Source: Pseudooceanicola onchidii
GTDB taxonomy: Bacteria; Pseudomonadota; Alphaproteobacteria; Rhodobacterales; Rhodobacteraceae
DNA length: 64,000 bases
NCBI RefSeq assembly: GCF_004959925.1
Contig: NZ_SPUW01000002.1
Location: 682,001 to 746,000, forward strand
Direction: 5' to 3'
The notes below the pieces were generated by a model, which saw only the letters and a list, made by a program, of their open reading frames with translations, ran no database searches and was not told where the DNA came from. This document shows, in pieces, positions 1 to 8,704 of the stretch. The position numbers and the translations under genes are program-made. Every line of letters begins with the position of its first letter. Positions within the stretch are counted from its first letter, which is position 1.

Positions 1-161
1 TCTTCGGGCGTGGCGCCAAGTTCGCGGACCAGCGCGTCTTCGTCGATGTCGGTGAACATCACATTGGCCCCGCGCGAGGCAAAGTGGCGCCCGATCGCAA
101 GGCCGATGCCGTTGCCACCTCCGGTCACGATGGCGGTCTTGCCGGCGAGGGAAAAGGACAT
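1..161 (-). CDS. SDR-family oxidoreductase, N-terminal fragment
   Basis: The first 53 codons of a short-chain dehydrogenase/reductase; the rest lies beyond the left edge. The protein begins [20 protein letters not shown], with the Rossmann nucleotide-binding motif TGGGNGIG (classical TGxxxGxG) at residues 13-20. The acidic stretch FTDIDED after beta-strand 2 suggests NAD(H) rather than NADP(H) preference, which is an inference from the family rule. The ATG at 161 is preceded by AAGGAG about seven bases away, so the start is firm. The substrate cannot be told from this fragment. Confidence 0.85.
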   Translation of the reverse strand, partial: MSFSLAGKTAIVTGGGNGIGLAIGRHFASRGANVMFTDIDEDALVRELGATPE

Positions 162-189
162 GAGAGCTCCTTGGGAATGGGCCGTCGGA

Positions 190-1203
190 TCAGCCTAGCC
201 GATCCCGCCGGATCAGGCGAGGCGACTTGGCGACCCGGGGGCCTGTGGCACGCAGCACCTTGAACCGTCCGGTTCCAGCGACTTCTTCGTGCGTGGCAAA
301 GCAATCTTCGATCTGCGCCTCGTAGGGCAGGTGTCGGTTGGCCACCATCCACAGGGTGCCCTTCGGCTTCAGGCAGGCGGCGGCCGTGCGGATGAAGGCG
401 CGGCCCAGGTCGGGCTGCGGCTTGCGGCCGGTGTGGAAGGGCGGGTTCATCACCACCGCGTCGGCCCGCACCTCGGGCGTCCAGGCGGTGGCATCGGCCC
501 AGTGGAACAGGGCGCGCGGATCGGTCACGTTCTGGCGGGCGCAGTCCAGCGCGGCATGGTCCGCTTCGATCATGTCGAGCCGGGTGACATCCGTCCGCTC
601 GAGGACCTGCGCGCCAAGGTACCCCCAGCCCGCGCCCAGGTCGACGACATGGGCCCCAAGGCTGCGCGGCAGCGCCTCGGCCAGCAGGGCCGAGGCCGGG
701 TCGATCCCGTCGGCGGAAAACACGCCCGGCGCGGTCACGAAGCCGTCCAGCCCGGCTGCGGGCCGTGCCAGCCATTCGGTGAAATCCCCGCCCTCGAACC
801 AGAAGAGCTTGCCATGCGCCTTGTTCACCGGGCCCGAAACCTGCGTGCGCTTGCGGCAGTCCTTCAGCACGCCCTCGATGCCGTCTTCCTTGCCGCCGTC
901 CACGATGACGGGGCCAGATGTCGCGGCGCGGGCACGGGCGATCCAGTCGCGGGCCAGCGCCTTGGCGCGGGGCAGAAAGACCACGGCGGCGGCATAGGTG
1001 CCATCGGGCGCCAGTCGGCAGGCGTACCCCTGACGATCGAACCAGGCGTGATCGGGGAACAGCGTGGTGATGACCTCGACCCGGTCTTTCGGCAACGGGT
1101 CAAGCGATGTGCCTTCGCGGGGGCCAAACACGGCGATCCGGCCCTCGGGCAGGGTCAGCCCGCCGGGGGCGAGCGCCAGGTCAAGTCGCGGATGCCCGGT
1201 CAA
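190..1203 (-). CDS. RsmC-like class I SAM-dependent methyltransferase
   Basis: A methyltransferase of the RsmC/RlmG type, which methylate guanine N2 in ribosomal RNA. The C-terminal half holds the SAM-binding loop [11 protein letters not shown] and the catalytic motif VMNPPFHTG (NPPF, typical of N-methylation of purines), followed by GRAFI and [19 protein letters not shown]. The N-terminal half is the degenerate non-catalytic methyltransferase domain usual in RsmC. The frame stays open back into clpS, but homologous proteins begin near [15 protein letters not shown], so a TTG at 1203, seven bases after the clpS stop, is preferred; the start is uncertain. It is probably cotranscribed with clpS. 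The exact rRNA position cannot be read from sequence. Confidence 0.8.
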   Translation of the reverse strand: MTGHPRLDLALAPGGLTLPEGRIAVFGPREGTSLDPLPKDRVEVITTLFPDHAWFDRQGYACRLAPDGTYAAAVVFLPRAKALARDWIARARAATSGPVIVDGGKEDGIEGVLKDCRKRTQVSGPVNKAHGKLFWFEGGDFTEWLARPAAGLDGFVTAPGVFSADGIDPASALLAEALPRSLGAHVVDLGAGWGYLGAQVLERTDVTRLDMIEADHAALDCARQNVTDPRALFHWADATAWTPEVRADAVVMNPPFHTGRKPQPDLGRAFIRTAAACLKPKGTLWMVANRHLPYEAQIEDCFATHEEVAGTGRFKVLRATGPRVAKSPRLIRRDRLG

Positions 1204-1210
1204 GGCGCGA

Positions 1211-1525
1211 CTATTCCTTTTCCATCGTGCATTGCAGCGGATGCTGATGCTGGCGGGCAAAGTCCATGACCTGTGCCACCTTGGTTTCCGCGATCTCGTG
1301 GCTGAAGACGCCAACGACCGCGACACCTTTCTTGTGCACGGTCAGCATGATCTCGAACGCCTGAGCGTGGTTCATGCCGAAGAAGCGCTCCAGAACGGCC
1401 ACGACGAACTCCATCGGGGTGTAGTCGTCGTTCAGCAGAAGCACCTTGTACAGCGGCGGCCGCTTGGTCCGCGCCTTGGTTTCCACCACCACGCCCGCAT
1501 CGCCGTCATCCCCGTCCGAAGACAT
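1211..1525 (-). CDS. clpS: ATP-dependent Clp protease adaptor ClpS
   Basis: ClpS delivers N-degron substrates to ClpAP in the cytoplasm. The 104-residue product has the full family core: [43 protein letters not shown], and the tail [10 protein letters not shown]. The NDD and TPM residues and the conserved MLxVH motif form the N-degron pocket in known ClpS structures. The frame is open a further 60 codons upstream; the ATG at 1525 gives the usual family length, but no good ribosome-binding site precedes it, and the ATG at 1573 remains possible. It is divergent from the HAD hydrolase gene at 1686. Confidence 0.93.
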   Translation of the reverse strand: MSSDGDDGDAGVVVETKARTKRPPLYKVLLLNDDYTPMEFVVAVLERFFGMNHAQAFEIMLTVHKKGVAVVGVFSHEIAETKVAQVMDFARQHQHPLQCTMEKE

Positions 1526-1685
1526 CAGGATGGCGGGGGCAAGGCCAGGGATATGGTCCGGTGTCAGCTTCATCAGATATGCAAGACCGTCGCGTGGGGT
1601 TTCGGCGATAGGCCCTTGTATATAACGTGGCGGTCGAAAGTTGGAAGGGGTCGGATCGGGCCCCGTGGCGAAAAGCTGGGGGAAA

Positions 1686-2387
1686 ATGACGAAAAACCTT
1701 ACCACGATCGGCTTCGATGCGGATGATACGCTGTGGCAAAATGAACGGTTTTTCCAGCTGACGCAGGACCGTTTCGCCGAATTGCTGGCCGATCATGCCG
1801 AAAAGGACCACCTGGCCGACCGGCTTCTGGCGGCGGAACGTCGCAACATCGGCCACTATGGATTCGGCATCAAGGGGTTCGTCCTGTCGATGATCGAAAC
1901 CGCGCTTGAAGTGACCGACAACCGCGTCCCGGGAGAGGTGATCGCCCAGCTGATCGCGGCCGGGCAAGAGATGCTGTCGCACCCGATCGAACTTCTGCCC
2001 CACGCCCAGGAGGCGGTCGAGGCCGCCGCCGCCACGCACCGGGTGCTGCTGATCACCAAGGGCGACCTGCTGGACCAGGAGCGGAAGCTGGCCCAGTCGG
2101 GGCTGGGCGATCTGTTTCACGGCGTCGAAATCGTGTCGGACAAGACCCGCCCGGTCTACGAGGCGATCTTTGCGCGTCACGGGGCAGGGGCAGACCGGGG
2201 TCTGATGGTTGGCAATTCGATGAAGTCCGACGTGGTGCCGATGATCGACGCCGGCGGCTGGGGTATCTATGTCCCCGGCAGCCTCAACTGGGCGTTGGAG
2301 CATGCCGAAGCCCCCGTCGATAGTGCCAGATACCGCGAAATCCGCGATCTGTCGGGACTGGCGCCTATTCTTCAGGCAATTGGCTGA
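1686..2387 (+). CDS. HAD-family hydrolase
   Basis: A 233-residue haloacid-dehalogenase-superfamily phosphatase. Motif I is [11 protein letters not shown] near the N-terminus (nucleophile Asp plus acid/base Asp), motif II is LLITKGD, the conserved Lys lies in VSDKTRPVY, and motif IV is [19 protein letters not shown]. The helical cap follows motif I, as in subfamily I. The ATG at 1686 directly follows GGGGGA, and upstream in-frame codons overlap the clpS promoter region, so this start is chosen. Substrate unknown; soluble cytoplasmic enzyme. It is divergently transcribed from clpS. Confidence 0.88.
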   Translation: MTKNLTTIGFDADDTLWQNERFFQLTQDRFAELLADHAEKDHLADRLLAAERRNIGHYGFGIKGFVLSMIETALEVTDNRVPGEVIAQLIAAGQEMLSHPIELLPHAQEAVEAAAATHRVLLITKGDLLDQERKLAQSGLGDLFHGVEIVSDKTRPVYEAIFARHGAGADRGLMVGNSMKSDVVPMIDAGGWGIYVPGSLNWALEHAEAPVDSARYREIRDLSGLAPILQAIG

Positions 2388-2430
2388 AGCGGGTCCGGCT
2401 GTTGCCTGACCCTGCGGCAAGCCCTTGTAT

Positions 2431-2449
2431 CGGCGGAATTATTCCGCCG
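2431..2449 (+). terminator. short hairpin after the HAD gene
   Basis: Perfect 8-bp arms CGGCGGAA and TTCCGCCG around a TTA loop, 44 bases after the HAD hydrolase stop. There is only a weak T-rich stretch after it (GATTTC), so it is a possible rather than a clear rho-independent terminator. Confidence 0.4.
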
Positions 2450-2652
2450 CGATTTCGCCACAATGTTGACACGATTGCCTGTTTGGTGGGGGCTGGCCCG
2501 GCCGACCACTAGATCGGCCCGGTGTATACAGTTTACCCGCAGCGAAACCTTAGAAATTAGGTATTTCGCGACAGGCCCTGTCTGTGTTAGCCTATTCGTA
2601 ATGATAAAAAGGTCAGTTGGAAAACCAGCGGCCAGAGGCAGTTGTGAGAGGC

Positions 2653-4143
2653 ATGATGGAGCGGCAGGCGAAGCCGACCCGTAGGCGGGCACTCGTTTTT
2701 CTATTTTTCTGGGCATTTGCGCTGATCCTTGGCGGGGTCGGTGTGCGTCAGGTCGAAGCGGCACCCTATGCCGCCTACGTGATGGATGCGCGCACCGGTG
2801 AGGTGCTTCATTCGTCGAACGCCGATGCACGGCTGCATCCGGCGTCCCTGACCAAGATGATGACGCTTTATATCGCGTTCGAGGCGATCAAGAACGGCGA
2901 AATCACGCTGGATACGCCGGTGCGGATCTCAAAGAACGCATCGTCGGAACCGCCATCGAAACTGGGTCTGGTCTCGGGCCAGAAGATCAAGCTGCGCTAC
3001 CTGATCCGCGCGGCGGCGGTGAAATCGGCAAACGACGCCGCCACCGCCATCGGCGAGGCGATCGAGGGCTCCGAGGCGAAATTCGCCCGCCGGATGAACC
3101 GCACCGCCAAGGCGCTCGGCATGACCCGGACCAGCTTCAAGAACGCGCATGGCCTGACCGAGGACGGCCACCTGTCGACCGCACGGGACATGTCCGTGCT
3201 GGGGCGGCATCTGCTCTATGATTACCCGGACTACTACAACCTCTTCTCCCGCACGGAAACGGACGCCGGGGTGAAGTCGGTTCTGAACACCAACCGCCGC
3301 CTTCTGGCCAGCTATCGTGGTGCGGACGGCATCAAGACGGGCTATACGCGCGCGGCCGGCTTCAACCTCGTGGCTTCGGCCGAACGGGGCAACGAACGGA
3401 TCATCGCGACCGTCTTCGGCGGCCGGTCCTCGGCGTCGCGGAACGCCAAGGTGGCCGAACTGCTCGACCTCGGGTTCAAGCGCGCGCCGTCCAAGGCGCC
3501 GCTCAAGGCGCCGTCCGCCCCGGTCTACGCCGATATCGAAACGGTCAAGCAGGCCGACGGCGCGACCCGGTCCGCCGGCAAGGTCATCCGCCTGAACACC
3601 GCCGTGACCCGCAGCCTGCGTCCGCAGGCCCGTCCGGGCAGCACCGAGGCGCCGGTTGCCGTGGCCATGGCCGACGTGATCGACCAGGTCGTCGCGGACG
3701 TGGCCCAGAAGGCCAGCCTGATGCCGCAACCTGATCCGGAACCGGAGGCCAAACCCCAGCCGGTCAAGTCGGCCTCGGCCGCGATCGCCATGGTCACGCC
3801 CGAAGCGCGGCCCGTGGGATTGTTCCAGCGCGTGCTGTCGCCGGAACCCGCGGTCGATCCCGAACCCGCCGAACCGCGCGTTGTCACCCGGGTCTCGACC
3901 TCGGGCGGGCGCCACTGGGGCATCAACATCGGTCGCTACAAGTCGCACAATGCTGCCGAACGGATCCTGCTGCAGACGGCTCTCAAGGAAACCGGCACTC
4001 TGGACGGCGCACTGCGCAAGGTGGTGCGGCGGCCCACGGGTTTCGACGCGAACTTCCTTGGGATGGAACGTGAGACTGCCGATCTTGCCTGCCGCCGTCT
4101 TCAGGCGCGCAACCAGACCTGCTTCATGATCGGGCCAAGCTGA
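2653..4143 (+). CDS. D-alanyl-D-alanine carboxypeptidase with SPOR domain
   Basis: A periplasmic penicillin-binding protein of peptidase family S11 that trims the terminal D-Ala from peptidoglycan stem peptides. All three active-site motifs are present: SLTK (Ser65 nucleophile, Lys68), SAN (125-127) and KTG (228-230). A basic N-terminus and a hydrophobic segment ending VEAAP form the signal peptide. A Pro/Glu-rich linker of about 90 residues leads to a C-terminal SPOR domain (WGINIGRYKSHNAA to CFMIGPS), which binds septal glycan; this suggests a role at division sites. Starts at GTG 2644, ATG 2653 or ATG 2656 are all possible, with GAGAGG just upstream. Monocistronic, closed by the terminator at 4171. 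Confidence 0.92.
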   Translation: MMERQAKPTRRRALVFLFFWAFALILGGVGVRQVEAAPYAAYVMDARTGEVLHSSNADARLHPASLTKMMTLYIAFEAIKNGEITLDTPVRISKNASSEPPSKLGLVSGQKIKLRYLIRAAAVKSANDAATAIGEAIEGSEAKFARRMNRTAKALGMTRTSFKNAHGLTEDGHLSTARDMSVLGRHLLYDYPDYYNLFSRTETDAGVKSVLNTNRRLLASYRGADGIKTGYTRAAGFNLVASAERGNERIIATVFGGRSSASRNAKVAELLDLGFKRAPSKAPLKAPSAPVYADIETVKQADGATRSAGKVIRLNTAVTRSLRPQARPGSTEAPVAVAMADVIDQVVADVAQKASLMPQPDPEPEAKPQPVKSASAAIAMVTPEARPVGLFQRVLSPEPAVDPEPAEPRVVTRVSTSGGRHWGINIGRYKSHNAAERILLQTALKETGTLDGALRKVVRRPTGFDANFLGMERETADLACRRLQARNQTCFMIGPS

Positions 4144-4170
4144 CCTCGGACACCGAACCTACCCCATGAC

Positions 4171-4207
4171 AAGAGCCGCCCCGAGATCCGAGGCGGCTCT
4201 TCATTTT
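4171..4207 (+). terminator. rho-independent terminator of the carboxypeptidase gene
   Basis: Ten-base arms AAGAGCCGCC (4171-4180) and GGCGGCTCTT (4192-4201) around an 11-base loop, running into a short T-rich tail (TCATTTT) 27 bases after the stop codon. Confidence 0.8.
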
Positions 4208-4241
4208 GCCGGAACTACTCCGGGGGCGCGGGGCAGAGCCC
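4200..4241 (-). repeat. copy A of the GAGTATTT/AAGATGAA palindromic repeat
   Basis: Reads TTCATTTTGCCGGAACTACT then CCGGGGGCGCG and a small GGGC-AGA-GCCC hairpin. It is a diverged copy in reverse orientation, fused to the end of the preceding terminator and lying in the gap between two convergent genes. Confidence 0.65.
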
Positions 4242-4255
4242 TGGCGACGCTTCCG

Positions 4256-4414
4256 CTATCGCTTCGGATGGTCGTCGTATTCGCCCGACAGGATCCGCTG
4301 CGCGTCCCCTTCGGGGTCGTCGTACTGGTTCGACCTGAGGGTATAGAGAAACCCGATCAGCCCGGCACCGCCGAGAAGCAGAGAGATCGGGATAAGCCAG
4401 ACAAGAACGTCCAT
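4256..4414 (-). CDS. ccoS: cbb3-type cytochrome oxidase assembly protein CcoS
   Basis: A 52-residue protein, MDVLVWLIPISLLLGGAGL..., with one membrane helix (about residues 3-26) followed by the family signature SNQYDDPEGDAQRIL. CcoS is needed for cofactor insertion (haem and CuB) into cbb3 oxidase in the cytoplasmic membrane. The ATG lies two bases after the ccoI stop, so it is translationally coupled as the last gene of ccoGHIS. Standard length; no anomalies. Confidence 0.93.
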   Translation of the reverse strand: MDVLVWLIPISLLLGGAGLIGFLYTLRSNQYDDPEGDAQRILSGEYDDHPKR

Positions 4415-4416
4415 GT

Positions 4417-6594
4417 TTACCTCAGGCGCAATGCGTTCAGGGATACCGTGATCGACGAGATCGACATCGCCAGCGCCGCGATCAGCGGTGTGGCAAGGCC
4501 CGCGATGGCCAGCGGCACCGCGATCACGTTGTAAAGCGTCGCGATGCGGAAGTTTTCGCGGATCCGCCGGGTGGCGCGGGTCGCGGTGCGCAGCGCGTCC
4601 GGAATGGGCGACAGGTCGGTGCCCAGCAGCACGATATCCGACGCCACCCGCGCCGCATCCAGCGCCGAGGCCGGAGAGATCGAGACATTGGCGGCTGTCA
4701 GCGCCGCCGTGTCGTTCAACCCGTCGCCGACCATCAGCACATTGGCGCCTTCGGCCTGAAGCGCGGCGATCCGGGCGGCCTTGTCGCCGGGCAGGGCGGT
4801 GGCGGTCCAGTCGTCGATGCCAAGGGTGTCGGCCAGTCTGCGGACCGGCGCTTCGGCATCGCCCGAGATCAGGATGACCCGGTGCCCGGCGGCCTTCAGG
4901 CCGGCAACGGCCTCGGCCGCGCCGGGGCGCAGGCTGTCGGTGAAGGTGAACGGCTTCGGGGGCGTGTCGCCGATGGCCAGCCAGGCCGAGGTTTCCACCC
5001 CGGTGCGGGCCCCGACCCAATCGGCGCGGCCCAGCCTGACGCGGGTGGCGTTCCAGGTTGCCTCGGTCCCATGACCGGGGATCTCGCGGATGTCGGTCAG
5101 CCCGGCGGGGTTCACGCCTTCCGCGCGCAGCGCTTCGGTCAGGGCCCGGCTTAGCGGATGGGCCGACCCCTCGGCCAGTGCCAGCGCCAGGGCGCGGCTG
5201 TCGGCGTCATGCGCGTCGAGGTTCGTGGGTGTGGGCGTACCCGTGGTCAGCGTGCCGGTCTTGTCGAAAACGACGGTGTCGACCTGTGCCAGCCGTTCCA
5301 GCGCGGTCTCGTGTTTCACCAGCATGCCACGGCGGAACAGGCGGCCCGATGCGGCAGTCGTGACAGCCGGCACGGCAAGGCCAAGCGCGCAGGGGCAGGT
5401 GATGATCAGCACGGCGGCGGCGATGTTCAGCGCCGTCCGCACATCCCACGCGTAAAGATACCAGCCGACGAAGGCGAGCGCCGAGAGGATGTGCACCCCA
5501 GGCGCATAGAGTTTTGCCGCGCTGTCGGCGAGCGAGGTGTAGCGCGACCGACCGCTTTCGGCGATCGCCACCAGATCTGCCATGCGATGCAGAGAGGTAT
5601 CCTGCCCGACGGCGGTGGCGCGCAGGGTCAGGGGGCCGGTCAGGTTGACCTCGCCCGCGCTGACTTGGGTGCCCGGGGCGGCCGCAACGGGAAGGGTTTC
5701 GCCAGTCAGCAGGGACCGGTCGAGCTCCGAGGTGCCCTCGATGATCTCACCATCCACGGGCATGCGGGCACCGGGGCGGACGCGGATCAGGTCGCCGACG
5801 CAAAGCTCGGCCACGGGGGTCTGCACCTCGTGGCCGTCGACGATGCGCCAGGCGCGGGGCACTTCGAGGGCGGTCAGTTCCTCGGCCGCGGACCGGGCGA
5901 TGGCGCGGGTGCGGTGGTCGAGGTAGCGGCCGGCGAGCAGGAAGAAGGTCAGGGTGAGGGCTGCGTCGAAATAGGCGTGTTCGCCCGACAGCATGGTTTC
6001 CCAAAGCGAGGTCGCCAGCGCCAGCAGGATGGCCAGCGTGATCGGCACGTCCATGTTCAGCCGCCGCGCCGACAGGGCTGCCCAGGCGTTGCGAAAGAAG
6101 GGCTGGGCGGCAAAGGCGATGGTCGGCAGGGTGATGAAGGCGCTGATCCAGTGAAAAAGGTCGCGGGTCGCGTCCTCGGCCCCCGACCAGACCGACACCG
6201 ACAGCAGCATCACGTTCATCGAGGCAAAGCCCGCCACCGCCAGCCGCATCAGCAGGTCGCGTCCCGCGCGGTCGGTCGCGGTCACGGCGGCGCTGCCCGC
6301 GTCCAGCTCGTGTGCCTCATACCCCGCGCCCTTGAGCGCGGCGACCAGGTCCTCGGCCGACACCTCCGCATCCGCATCGACCTGCGCGCGCTTCAGCGTC
6401 AGGTTCACCCGCGCGCCCTGCACGCCGGGATGGCCGTTCAGCACGCGTTCGACCGTGGCGATACAGGCCGAGCAGTGGATCGTTGGCAAAGACAGGGTCA
6501 GCTTGACGTCCCGGGGCGCGGCGCGGGTCGCCAGCGCCTCGGCGGCGGGGGCGGCGTTGCAGGCCGGGCAGGCGGAAAGGGCCACAGTCGTCAT
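4417..6594 (-). CDS. ccoI: P1B-type copper ATPase CcoI/FixI
   Basis: A 725-residue heavy-metal P-type ATPase that supplies copper for the CuB centre of cbb3 oxidase. In order: an extra N-terminal CPAC pair (9-12), an HMA metal-binding domain with HCSAC (Cys41, Cys44), eight predicted membrane helices, the actuator TGET motif (297-300), the metal-translocating CPC (400-402), the phosphorylated Asp444 in DKTGT, the SAHP motif (His479) and a GDGLND hinge near the C-terminus. Known CcoI proteins export Cu(I) towards the periplasm. Four bases separate it from ccoH. Confidence 0.94.
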   Translation of the reverse strand: MTTVALSACPACNAAPAAEALATRAAPRDVKLTLSLPTIHCSACIATVERVLNGHPGVQGARVNLTLKRAQVDADAEVSAEDLVAALKGAGYEAHELDAGSAAVTATDRAGRDLLMRLAVAGFASMNVMLLSVSVWSGAEDATRDLFHWISAFITLPTIAFAAQPFFRNAWAALSARRLNMDVPITLAILLALATSLWETMLSGEHAYFDAALTLTFFLLAGRYLDHRTRAIARSAAEELTALEVPRAWRIVDGHEVQTPVAELCVGDLIRVRPGARMPVDGEIIEGTSELDRSLLTGETLPVAAAPGTQVSAGEVNLTGPLTLRATAVGQDTSLHRMADLVAIAESGRSRYTSLADSAAKLYAPGVHILSALAFVGWYLYAWDVRTALNIAAAVLIITCPCALGLAVPAVTTAASGRLFRRGMLVKHETALERLAQVDTVVFDKTGTLTTGTPTPTNLDAHDADSRALALALAEGSAHPLSRALTEALRAEGVNPAGLTDIREIPGHGTEATWNATRVRLGRADWVGARTGVETSAWLAIGDTPPKPFTFTDSLRPGAAEAVAGLKAAGHRVILISGDAEAPVRRLADTLGIDDWTATALPGDKAARIAALQAEGANVLMVGDGLNDTAALTAANVSISPASALDAARVASDIVLLGTDLSPIPDALRTATRATRRIRENFRIATLYNVIAVPLAIAGLATPLIAALAMSISSITVSLNALRLR

Positions 6595-6598
6595 GGGG

Positions 6599-7072
6599 TC
6601 ACCGGGTCACATGCAGGATCACGCGCTGGATGAAGTCGGTGCCATCCTGCGCGCGGGCGGTCATGCGGATGTTCCAATTGCCGGGCCCCAGATCCAGCGG
6701 CGCCTCGTAGGTCGTGCCGTTGAAGGCAAAGACAGGTTCCACATCGTCGGCGATCTGCGTGGCGCGTCCCACGACGGCGTGCAGATCCTTGACGCGCACG
6801 GGCCCCTCGGGGTCGGTGATCGACAGATGCACCCGGCCGTCGTGCCAATCGGCACGGACGGTCCATTCCAGCGCCTGTTGCGCGTGCAGGCGGTCGTTGA
6901 ACTGCTGGCTGGCGACATAGGAATTCTTGACCTCCAGCCCCGGAAAGGTGCGGATCGCCTGGGTCGCCATCACGATGTTGACGGTGATGATGACGCCGAA
7001 GGCCCCGACAAAGCCGGCCAGAACGTGCCAGCCCTTCAGGCGGAACCCGGTGGTGTCTGCGAGGTTGCTCAT
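6599..7072 (-). CDS. ccoH: cbb3 oxidase assembly protein CcoH/FixH
   Basis: A 157-residue membrane-anchored protein with one N-terminal helix (WHVLAGFVGAFGVIITVNIVMA) and a periplasmic FixH domain (NSYVASQQFN, then WNIRMTA near the end). CcoH interacts with the oxidase during assembly, by comparison with Rhodobacter capsulatus. Its ATG overlaps the ccoG stop by one base (TGATG), showing translational coupling. Confidence 0.93.
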   Translation of the reverse strand: MSNLADTTGFRLKGWHVLAGFVGAFGVIITVNIVMATQAIRTFPGLEVKNSYVASQQFNDRLHAQQALEWTVRADWHDGRVHLSITDPEGPVRVKDLHAVVGRATQIADDVEPVFAFNGTTYEAPLDLGPGNWNIRMTARAQDGTDFIQRVILHVTR

Positions 7073-8607
7073 CAGTTTGTCCTCCCGTTGAAGACGCTGT
7101 CCTTGTGGGCGCGGTCGCCGTTGCTGATATCTTCGACCCAGAAGCGGAATTCGGTGCGCTCGGCTTCGGCCGGGTCGGACCCGCGCGGGGCGGTGACATA
7201 GACCCGTTGCAGGCTGGCCGTGTCGGCGGGCACGGTCACGGTGTCATAGGCCGACCCTTCGATCGTCACCCGCAGGGCGAGGTCACCGCTGACCGACAGG
7301 CGGAAGGGGCGGTCGTCGCCATGCTTGTTGCGCAGGCGGATGTCGTAGGTGTTGCGGATCGATCCGTCCGACAGGGTGACGAAGGTGGGGTTGCGCACGG
7401 GGGCGACCGTCATGTCGATGTTGGGCCGGATGAACAGCGCGACGACCAGCGCGACGCCGACCAGCGACCAGAGCGCAGTGTACAGCATCGTGCGCGGCCG
7501 CAGGATGTGTTTCCAGATCGGGCGCGGCTGCGCCCCGGCGCGTTCGGCCTGTTCGTCGGTCAGCGCCATGTAGTCGATCAACCCGCGCGGCTTGCCGATC
7601 TTGGCCATCACGTCGTCGCAGGCGTCGATGCACAGCGCGCAGGTGATGCAGGCCAGCTGTTGACCGTCGCGGATGTCGATGCCCATGGGGCAGACGTTGA
7701 CGCAGGCATTGCAGTCGATGCAGTCGCCCAATTCCTGCACCGGGGGCTTGCCGACGCCCGAGGGCATCCCGGGCATCGGGATCTTCGGAGAGGTGCCGCC
7801 GTGCTTTTCACCGGCCGCATAGGTGACCTGGTCGGGGATCGTGATCTCGCGCCGCTTGCCCTTGCCGCGCAGTTCGCCCCGCCATTCGCGGTAGGCGACG
7901 GTGATCGTGTCCTCGTCCATCATGGCGGCCTGGATGCGGGGCCAGGGGCAGGCGTAGATGCAGATCTGTTCGCGGGCGAACCCGCCGAAAATGAAGGTCG
8001 TCATCGTCAGCACGAAGATCGTCGTGTAGGCGACGGGGTGCGCGTTCAGCGTGAAAAGGTCGCCCAGAAGCGTCGGTGCATCGGCGAAATAGAAGACCCA
8101 GGCGCCGCCCGTGGCCATGGCGATCAGGAACCACGACACCCACTTGGTCAGCCGCAGCCGGGCCTTGCGCAGGTCCCATGTCTTCTGCCGCTGCAGGCGT
8201 ATGCGGGCGTTGCGGTCGCCTTCGATCCAGCGTTCGACAAGGATGAAAAGATCCGTCCAGACGGTCTGCGGGCAGGTGTAGCCGCACCAGACGCGGCCAA
8301 GCGCCGAGGTGAAAAGGAACAGCCCCAGCCCCGCCATGACTAGCAGGCCCGCGACGAAATAGAATTCATGCGGCCAGATTTCGATCCAGAAGAAGAAAAA
8401 GCGCCGGTTCGCCAGATCGACCAGAACCGCCTGGTCGGGCAGGTTCGGCCCGCGGTCCCACCTGATCCAGGGGGTCAGGTAGTAGATACCCAGGGTGACG
8501 ATCATGATCCCCCACTTGAGCGACCGGAAGGTGCCCTTGACCCGCTTGGGGAAAATGGGCTCGCGGGCGGCGTAAAGGTTTTCAGGTTGCTGGTCGGTGG
8601 CGGACAA
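7072..8607 (-). CDS. ccoG: cytochrome oxidase accessory protein CcoG/FixG
   Basis: A 511-residue membrane protein with two ferredoxin-like [4Fe-4S] motifs, C296-C299-C302-C306 in CIDCNACVNVCP and C320-C323-C326-C330 in CITCALCIDAC, plus NapH-like CGYTCPQT and CIYACPW motifs in the membrane part. Known CcoG acts as a cupric reductase in copper delivery to cbb3 oxidase. About five membrane helices and a C-terminal Ig-like domain (FixG_C) follow the usual order. The start appears to be TTG at 8607, with GGGAG upstream; the next ATG would remove the conserved N-terminus. First gene of ccoGHIS, with an FNR-type box 64 bases upstream. Confidence 0.94.
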   Translation of the reverse strand: MSATDQQPENLYAAREPIFPKRVKGTFRSLKWGIMIVTLGIYYLTPWIRWDRGPNLPDQAVLVDLANRRFFFFWIEIWPHEFYFVAGLLVMAGLGLFLFTSALGRVWCGYTCPQTVWTDLFILVERWIEGDRNARIRLQRQKTWDLRKARLRLTKWVSWFLIAMATGGAWVFYFADAPTLLGDLFTLNAHPVAYTTIFVLTMTTFIFGGFAREQICIYACPWPRIQAAMMDEDTITVAYREWRGELRGKGKRREITIPDQVTYAAGEKHGGTSPKIPMPGMPSGVGKPPVQELGDCIDCNACVNVCPMGIDIRDGQQLACITCALCIDACDDVMAKIGKPRGLIDYMALTDEQAERAGAQPRPIWKHILRPRTMLYTALWSLVGVALVVALFIRPNIDMTVAPVRNPTFVTLSDGSIRNTYDIRLRNKHGDDRPFRLSVSGDLALRVTIEGSAYDTVTVPADTASLQRVYVTAPRGSDPAEAERTEFRFWVEDISNGDRAHKDSVFNGRTN

Positions 8608-8670
8608 GGGGAGGGCTCCCGCTGGCGTGGCTATTGAGTGTGCTTCTCGCAGCCCGCGCGGTCGTGCTCT

Positions 8671-8684
8671 TTGACCTGCATCAA
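8671..8684 (-). promoter_or_regulatory. FNR/FixK-type box for ccoG
   Basis: TTGACCTGCATCAA matches the TTGAT-N4-ATCAA consensus with one mismatch. It lies 64-77 bases upstream of the ccoG start in the 97-base gap before the LysR gene. FnrL/FixK regulation of cco genes under low oxygen is well known in this group; the assignment here is by motif and position. Confidence 0.75.
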
Positions 8685-8704
8685 ATGCGGTATTCTTGGC
8701 CTAT

